A DNA stretch of 8,316 nucleotides, taken from NCBI GenBank assembly GCA_023268575.1, contig JALRCL010000791.1:1-8316 (forward strand). Direction: 5' to 3'. This DNA is from Patulibacter sp. Lineage in GTDB: Bacteria; Actinomycetota; Thermoleophilia; Solirubrobacterales; Solirubrobacteraceae. Position numbers and translations under genes: made by a program. Shown here piece by piece: positions 5,551 through 8,316 of this stretch; position 1 is the first letter of the stretch; each line of letters begins with the position of its first letter. The notes under the pieces were generated by a model. It was not told the origin of the DNA and searched no databases. It saw only the letters and a program-made list of their open reading frames with translations.

Positions 5551-6431
5551 GCACCCGCGCCAAGGTCTTCACCGGCCTCGGGGTCTACGTCGCCCTCATC
5601 ATCGGCTTCCTCGCGGCCTTCGGCGGCGAGCGGCCGGAGGAGTCCTCGTTCAAGCCACAGAACGAGTTCAAGCTCGACGACTGGGTCGACCTCGGCGTCT
5701 TCTCGATCAACAAGGCGGTCCTGTACGTGATCATCGCCGGCGTCCTGACGGTCGCCACGATGATGTGGATCGCCAACCGGATGCAGGCGCGCCCGAACCG
5801 CGTGCAGACCGCCGTCGAGCTGCTCTTCACGCTCATGCGCGACACCATCACGCGCGGCAACATGGACTCGAAGATGGCGGCGAAGTGGTTCCCCTTCATC
5901 GGGGCCCTCTTCCTCTTCATCTGGTACTCGAACCTCATCGGCTACATCCCGCTGCCGACGAACACCGAGCACCACATCAAGGGCACCGAGATCCCGTCCT
6001 TCGCGCTCTACGCGGCGACGGCGAACCTCTCGATCCCGCTGACGCTCGCCATCGTCGTGTTCCTCTCGTACACGATCGAGGGCATCCGGGCCAAGGGGCC
6101 GATCGGGTACCTCAAGAGCCTCGTCCCGTCCGGGGTGAAGGGCGGCATGGCCGGCTTCATCTTCGTGCTGGAGCTCTTCTCCAACATCATGCGGCTCATG
6201 TCGCTCTCGGTGCGACTCTTCGCCAACATCCTGGCGGGCCACCTGATCATCCTCTTCATGGCCGGCGGTCTCGCCGTCCTCCTCGGCACCGCGGCCCTCG
6301 GCATCATCACGCTGCCGGCGGGCATCGCCCTCTTCCTCTTCGAGGTGGGCCTGATCGCGACGCTGCAGGCCTTCATCTTCGCCACCTTGACCGCCATCTA
6401 CCTCGGCTCGGCCGTCGCCGACGACCACTGA
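5547..6431 (+). CDS. atpB: F0F1 ATP synthase subunit a
   Basis: Membrane stator subunit (294 residues) that forms the two half-channels carrying ions to and from the c ring. The essential stator arginine is in SLSVRLFANILAGH (Arg223, equivalent to E. coli Arg210). His231 in the same motif and Glu266 in LFEVGLIATLQAFIFATL are the usual non-enterobacterial arrangement of the pair that is Glu219/His245 in E. coli. SNLIGYIPLP (128-137) is the conserved helix-end motif. Before the canonical start of the fold (EFKLDDWVDLGVFSINKAVL) there is an additional hydrophobic segment at about residues 9-26, so the protein may have an extra N-terminal helix or a cleaved leader. The start is fixed by the Shine-Dalgarno sequence and the overlap with atpI. 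The next gene, atpE, follows after 31 bases. Confidence 0.97.
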   Translation: MSTRAKVFTGLGVYVALIIGFLAAFGGERPEESSFKPQNEFKLDDWVDLGVFSINKAVLYVIIAGVLTVATMMWIANRMQARPNRVQTAVELLFTLMRDTITRGNMDSKMAAKWFPFIGALFLFIWYSNLIGYIPLPTNTEHHIKGTEIPSFALYAATANLSIPLTLAIVVFLSYTIEGIRAKGPIGYLKSLVPSGVKGGMAGFIFVLELFSNIMRLMSLSVRLFANILAGHLIILFMAGGLAVLLGTAALGIITLPAGIALFLFEVGLIATLQAFIFATLTAIYLGSAVADDH

Positions 6432-6454
6432 TCTCCGAGAGATCTCAGAAGGAG
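6430..6454 (+). promoter_or_regulatory. atpB-atpE gap: small hairpin and strong Shine-Dalgarno
   Basis: Arms gatctc (6430-6435) and gagatc (6439-6444) form a 6-bp stem with a 3-base loop overlapping the atpB stop. AAGGAG (6449-6454) then sits 8 bases before the atpE GTG and is the best ribosome-binding site in this operon. This fits the need to make many c subunits per complex; the role of the hairpin is speculative. Confidence 0.5.
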
Positions 6455-6462
6455 CACACCCC

Positions 6463-6744
6463 GTGGACCTCTCCATCATCACCACCCTCGCCCAGTCCGC
6501 CGCCGACCTCGAGGGCACCTCGGCGGACGCCGGCAAGGCCATCGCGCTCGGTCTCGGCGGCGGCCTCGGCGCTGCGGGCGCCGGCGTCGGCATCGGCTAC
6601 ATCTTCGGCAAGATGATCGAGTCCGTCGCCCGTCAGCCCGAGCTGCGCGACGAGCTCACCGGCATCCAGTGGCTGGGCTTCGCCCTCACGGAGGCCTGCG
6701 TCTTCTACGGCCTCGTGGCCGGCCTCCTCGCCTTCTTCCTGTAG
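6463..6744 (+). CDS. atpE: F0F1 ATP synthase subunit c
   Basis: Proteolipid of the rotor ring, 93 residues as a two-helix hairpin. Helix 1 (about 25-49) carries the glycine-packing run LGLGGGLGAAGAGVGIG. The polar loop is ARQPE (56-60), which contacts gamma and epsilon. Helix 2 (about 68-93) carries the ion-binding glutamate, Glu77, in GFALTEACVFYG. Aligned by eye with the sodium-type c subunit of Ilyobacter, the Na+ ligands Gln32 and Ser66 correspond to Ile44 and Ala78 here, so proton coupling is predicted. The N-terminus is some 10-13 residues longer than short c subunits. The start is GTG with a strong AAGGAG, and the upstream hairpin adds to signs of enhanced expression. Identification is secure. 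Confidence 0.97.
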   Translation: MDLSIITTLAQSAADLEGTSADAGKAIALGLGGGLGAAGAGVGIGYIFGKMIESVARQPELRDELTGIQWLGFALTEACVFYGLVAGLLAFFL

Positions 6745-6788
6745 GCCGAGCAGCCCGCCCCTGTCCACCCCGACTGTCTGAGGAGCCG

Positions 6789-7367
6789 ATGAGCGCCATC
6801 GCCACCCTTCCCTCGGTCCTTGCCGCATCCGCCGGCGAGGATGAGGGCGGGAGCTTCCTGGTCAGCCCGGATCTCGGCCTGATGCTGTGGACCCTCCTGG
6901 TCTTCGGCATCTCGATGTTCCTGCTGTCCAAGTTCGCCTTCCCGAGGATCGCCACCGCGCTCGACGAGCGCCAGCGGAAGATCACCGACTCGATCGACGC
7001 TGCCGAGCGCGAGCGCGCGGAGGCCGAGCAGCTGGCCGCCGACTACCGCGAGCAGCTGCAGAAGGCCCGTGCCGAGAGCGAGGAGATCATCGCCCGCGCT
7101 CGCCGGTCCGCCGACCAGCACCTCGCGGACTCCAAGGAGGCCGCGAAGAAGCAGCGCGAGGAGATCCTCGACCAGGCCAAGAGCGACATCGCGGCGGAGA
7201 CCCGTCGCGCCGTCGGCGAGCTGCGCGAGCAGGTCGCGACCCTGACCGTCGAGGCGACCGCCAAGGTCACGCGCAAGTCGCTGACCGACGACGAGCAGCG
7301 CCGGCTGCTCGACGAGGCGCTCGGCGAGATCGACTTCTCGCAGCTGACGACCGAGGGCGGCCGGTAG
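6789..7367 (+). CDS. atpF: F0F1 ATP synthase subunit b
   Basis: Peripheral stalk subunit of 192 residues. A single membrane helix lies at about residues 29-49 (LGLMLWTLLVFGISMFLLSK), followed by KFAFPRIATALDERQRKI, the typical b-subunit joint. A long charged, alanine-rich helix (about 55-165) then dimerises along the F1 head and ends at delta. The first 28 residues are a polar N-terminal extension (acidic GEDEGG), as seen in many actinobacterial b subunits. ATG 6789 is chosen because it follows AGGAG (6781-6785), although the 3-base spacing is short; the frame is open upstream within the atpE end but carries no homology there. It lies between c and delta as expected, and the next gene begins 4 bases after its stop. 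Confidence 0.95.
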   Translation: MSAIATLPSVLAASAGEDEGGSFLVSPDLGLMLWTLLVFGISMFLLSKFAFPRIATALDERQRKITDSIDAAERERAEAEQLAADYREQLQKARAESEEIIARARRSADQHLADSKEAAKKQREEILDQAKSDIAAETRRAVGELREQVATLTVEATAKVTRKSLTDDEQRRLLDEALGEIDFSQLTTEGGR

Positions 7368-7371
7368 CGCG

Positions 7372-7902
7372 ATGGAGGAGATCGCCCGCGTCTACGCCCG
7401 ATCGCTGTTCGAGGTCGCCCGGGAGAAGGGCAACCTCGACGCGGTCGCCGACCAGCTCGGTCAGATCGACGACGCCTTCGCGGAGTCGCGCGACCTGCGC
7501 GTCTACTTCTTCTCGCCGTACTTCTCGACGGCGGAGAAGCGGGAGGCGCTGGGCAAGGTCGTCGTGGACGCCGAGCCGATCGTGGTGAACCTGCTCGACG
7601 TCCTCGTCGAGAACCACCGCCTGACGGTGCTGCCGCGCCTGCGTCGGGCCTTCGACGCGCTCTGGCGCGAGGAGCGCAAGCTCCTGGCCGTCCAGATCAC
7701 CAGCGCCGTTCCGCTCGACGACGAGGCCGCGCGCCGGATCGGCGACGAGATCGGGCGCCGCACCGGTCGTCAGATCGAGCTCTCGACGGAGGTCGACCCC
7801 GGCCTCGTCGGTGGCTTGACCCTCCGCGTCGGCAACCAGATCCTCGACGCCTCGATCCGCAACCGCCTCGAGTCGCTCCGCCGCCAGGTCGCGGCCGGCT
7901 GA
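7372..7902 (+). CDS. atpH: F0F1 ATP synthase subunit delta (OSCP)
   Basis: Soluble 176-residue subunit that fixes the b stalk to the top of the alpha-beta head. The N-terminal helical domain begins with IARVYARSLFEVAREKG, the standard opening, and continues through FFSPYFSTAEKREALGKVV and LLDVLVENHRLTVLP. The C-terminal domain has the family signature GLVGGLTLRVGNQILDASI followed by RNRLESLRRQV. Length is normal. ATG 7372 lies 4 bases after the atpF TAG and lacks a good Shine-Dalgarno sequence, so translation probably depends on coupling to atpF. It is followed after 46 bases by atpA. Confidence 0.96.
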   Translation: MEEIARVYARSLFEVAREKGNLDAVADQLGQIDDAFAESRDLRVYFFSPYFSTAEKREALGKVVVDAEPIVVNLLDVLVENHRLTVLPRLRRAFDALWREERKLLAVQITSAVPLDDEAARRIGDEIGRRTGRQIELSTEVDPGLVGGLTLRVGNQILDASIRNRLESLRRQVAAG

Positions 7903-7933
7903 CCGCCCGCGACCTCCACCTGAAGCCTTTTCC

Positions 7934-7938
7934 AAGGA
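7934..7938 (+). promoter_or_regulatory. Shine-Dalgarno sequence for atpA
   Basis: AAGGA in the atpH-atpA gap lies 10 bases before ATG 7949 and supports that start. Confidence 0.6.
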
Positions 7939-7948
7939 CGCACGTTCC

Positions 7949-8185
7949 ATGCAGATCAAGCCCGACGAGATCACCAGCATCCTCAAGAGCCGCATCGAGG
8001 GCCTCGACGCCGGCACGGCCGAGCTGAGCGAGGTCGGCACCGTGCTGTCGGTCTCCGACGGCATCGCCCGCATCCACGGCCTCGAGAACGCCGTCTCCTT
8101 CGAGCAGCTCGAGTTCCCGCACGGCGTCACCGGCCTCGCCCTGAACCTCGACGCCGACAACGTCGGCGCGGTGCTCTTCGGCGAG
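7949..8185 (+). CDS. atpA: F0F1 ATP synthase subunit alpha, 3'-truncated at a sequence junction
   Basis: Non-catalytic nucleotide-binding subunit of the F1 head. Only the first 79 codons are present of about 500-550. They match the alpha N-terminal beta-barrel closely: MQIKPDEITSILKSRIEGLD, then EVGTVLSVSDGIARIHGL, then GVTGLALNLDADNVGAVLFGE. Every one of the 79 codons ends in G or C, like the rest of the operon. After GAVLFGE, where the family continues with an I.EGD.VKRTG-type segment, the frame stays open to the window end but gives an unrelated protein sequence. The true gene therefore stops being represented here. The P-loop (GDRQTGKT-type) and the rest of the protein are absent. This is a broken or misjoined copy, not a short natural variant. 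Confidence 0.93.
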
Positions 8186-8190
8186 TGTGC
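8182..8190. other. Abrupt sequence junction (probable chimeric joint)
   Basis: Coding similarity to AtpA ends at the gag codon 8183-8185, and similarity to GspE/PilB in another frame begins by tgc 8188-8190. The exact break is not resolvable within a few bases. No inverted repeats, target-site duplication or other mobile-element ends are visible at the joint. Confidence 0.8.
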
Positions 8191-8316
8191 ACCGATTGTT
8201 CTCGCGCATACTCCCCGAATCCGGACGAGATCGACCTCTTTCGCCGATACCGCCCCGAGGCAACGATGGAATTTCGACGTGGAACGGGCTGTTCCGCGTG
8301 CGGTCACACCGGATAC
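8188..8316 (+). pseudogene. Fragment of a GspE/PilB-type (type II secretion/type IV pilus) ATPase, both ends missing
   Basis: Read with codons starting at 8188 this gives 43 residues with two cysteine pairs, CTDC (1-4) and CSAC (35-38), in the contexts CTDCSRAYSPNPDE and FRRGTGCSACGHTGY. That is the tetracysteine zinc-binding element in the C-terminal domain of many GspE/PulE/PilB secretion ATPases (CxxC, about 25-40 residues, GxGCxxCxGTGYxGR). The frame runs to the window edge without a stop. Only 27 of 43 codons end in G or C (63%), against 79 of 79 in the adjoining atpA segment, and overall GC is about 60%. Codons such as aat, ttt, cga and gca, rare in this locus, recur. The fragment likely comes from another genome or another locus, joined to atpA artificially or by rearrangement. 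GspE versus PilB cannot be separated from so short a piece. Confidence 0.8.

Noticed and set aside
7267..8307. Minus-strand frame of 346 codons opposite atpH and atpA
   Set aside because: It crosses the sequence junction and covers two recognised genes; no motif is seen in its product.
8186..8316. Possible intein or novel domain in AtpA: the frame stays open and the first new residue is Cys
   Set aside because: The continued alpha frame lacks intein block motifs and does not sit at the P-loop site. The neighbouring frame gives a clear GspE/PilB tetracysteine element, so the open frame is incidental.

Overview
The window is a high-GC bacterial chromosome segment (third codon positions almost entirely G or C, frequent GTG starts). 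Its gene order, glyA, then wecA/rfe, then the F0F1 ATP synthase operon, is a layout known from Actinomycetota, for example rfe beside atpI-atpB in mycobacteria. A deep-branching actinobacterium such as a Thermoleophilia member is a plausible source. That is an inference from order and composition, not from a search.

Region by region: 1-746 is the 3' part of glyA (serine hydroxymethyltransferase). 832-2043 is a WecA-type polyprenyl-phosphate N-acetylhexosamine-1-phosphate transferase, which starts cell-envelope polysaccharide synthesis. 2115-2741 (minus) is a TetR/EthR-like repressor, divergent from 2861-4639, a CPA1-type cation/proton antiporter (NhaP2/CvrA-like) with a regulatory RCK_C domain. 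4640-4949 is a 310-base gene-free stretch holding a hairpin behind the antiporter and the inferred promoter and leader of the atp operon. 4950-8185 is that operon: atpZ-like, atpI-like, atpB (a), atpE (c), atpF (b), atpH (delta) and the first 79 codons of atpA (alpha). The genes are co-directional, with an ATGA overlap, short gaps and, for atpB, atpE, atpF and atpA, recognisable Shine-Dalgarno sequences.

The most unusual point is at the right end. At about 8185-8188 the atpA coding sequence stops matching the alpha subunit and becomes a different sequence with lower GC and different codon use. Read one frame over, the last 129 bases encode the tetracysteine zinc-binding segment of a GspE/PilB-type secretion or pilus assembly ATPase (CxxC ... 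GxGCxxCGxTGY). An ATP synthase alpha gene cut at codon 79 and joined to the interior of a type II secretion ATPase is best read as a chimeric assembly joint, less likely a real rearrangement. Bases after about 8185 should not be treated as part of this locus without checking.

Functionally, the atp operon makes the proton-driven ATP synthase. The c-subunit residues around its key glutamate look proton-type, not sodium-type. The neighbouring antiporter uses the same proton gradient to move K+ or Na+. The wecA, tetR and antiporter genes lack Shine-Dalgarno sequences but have TANNNT -10-like hexamers 6 to 9 bases before their start codons, suggesting leaderless or nearly leaderless transcripts. 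Apart from the end junction this is mostly housekeeping sequence, and I see no convincing undescribed system.
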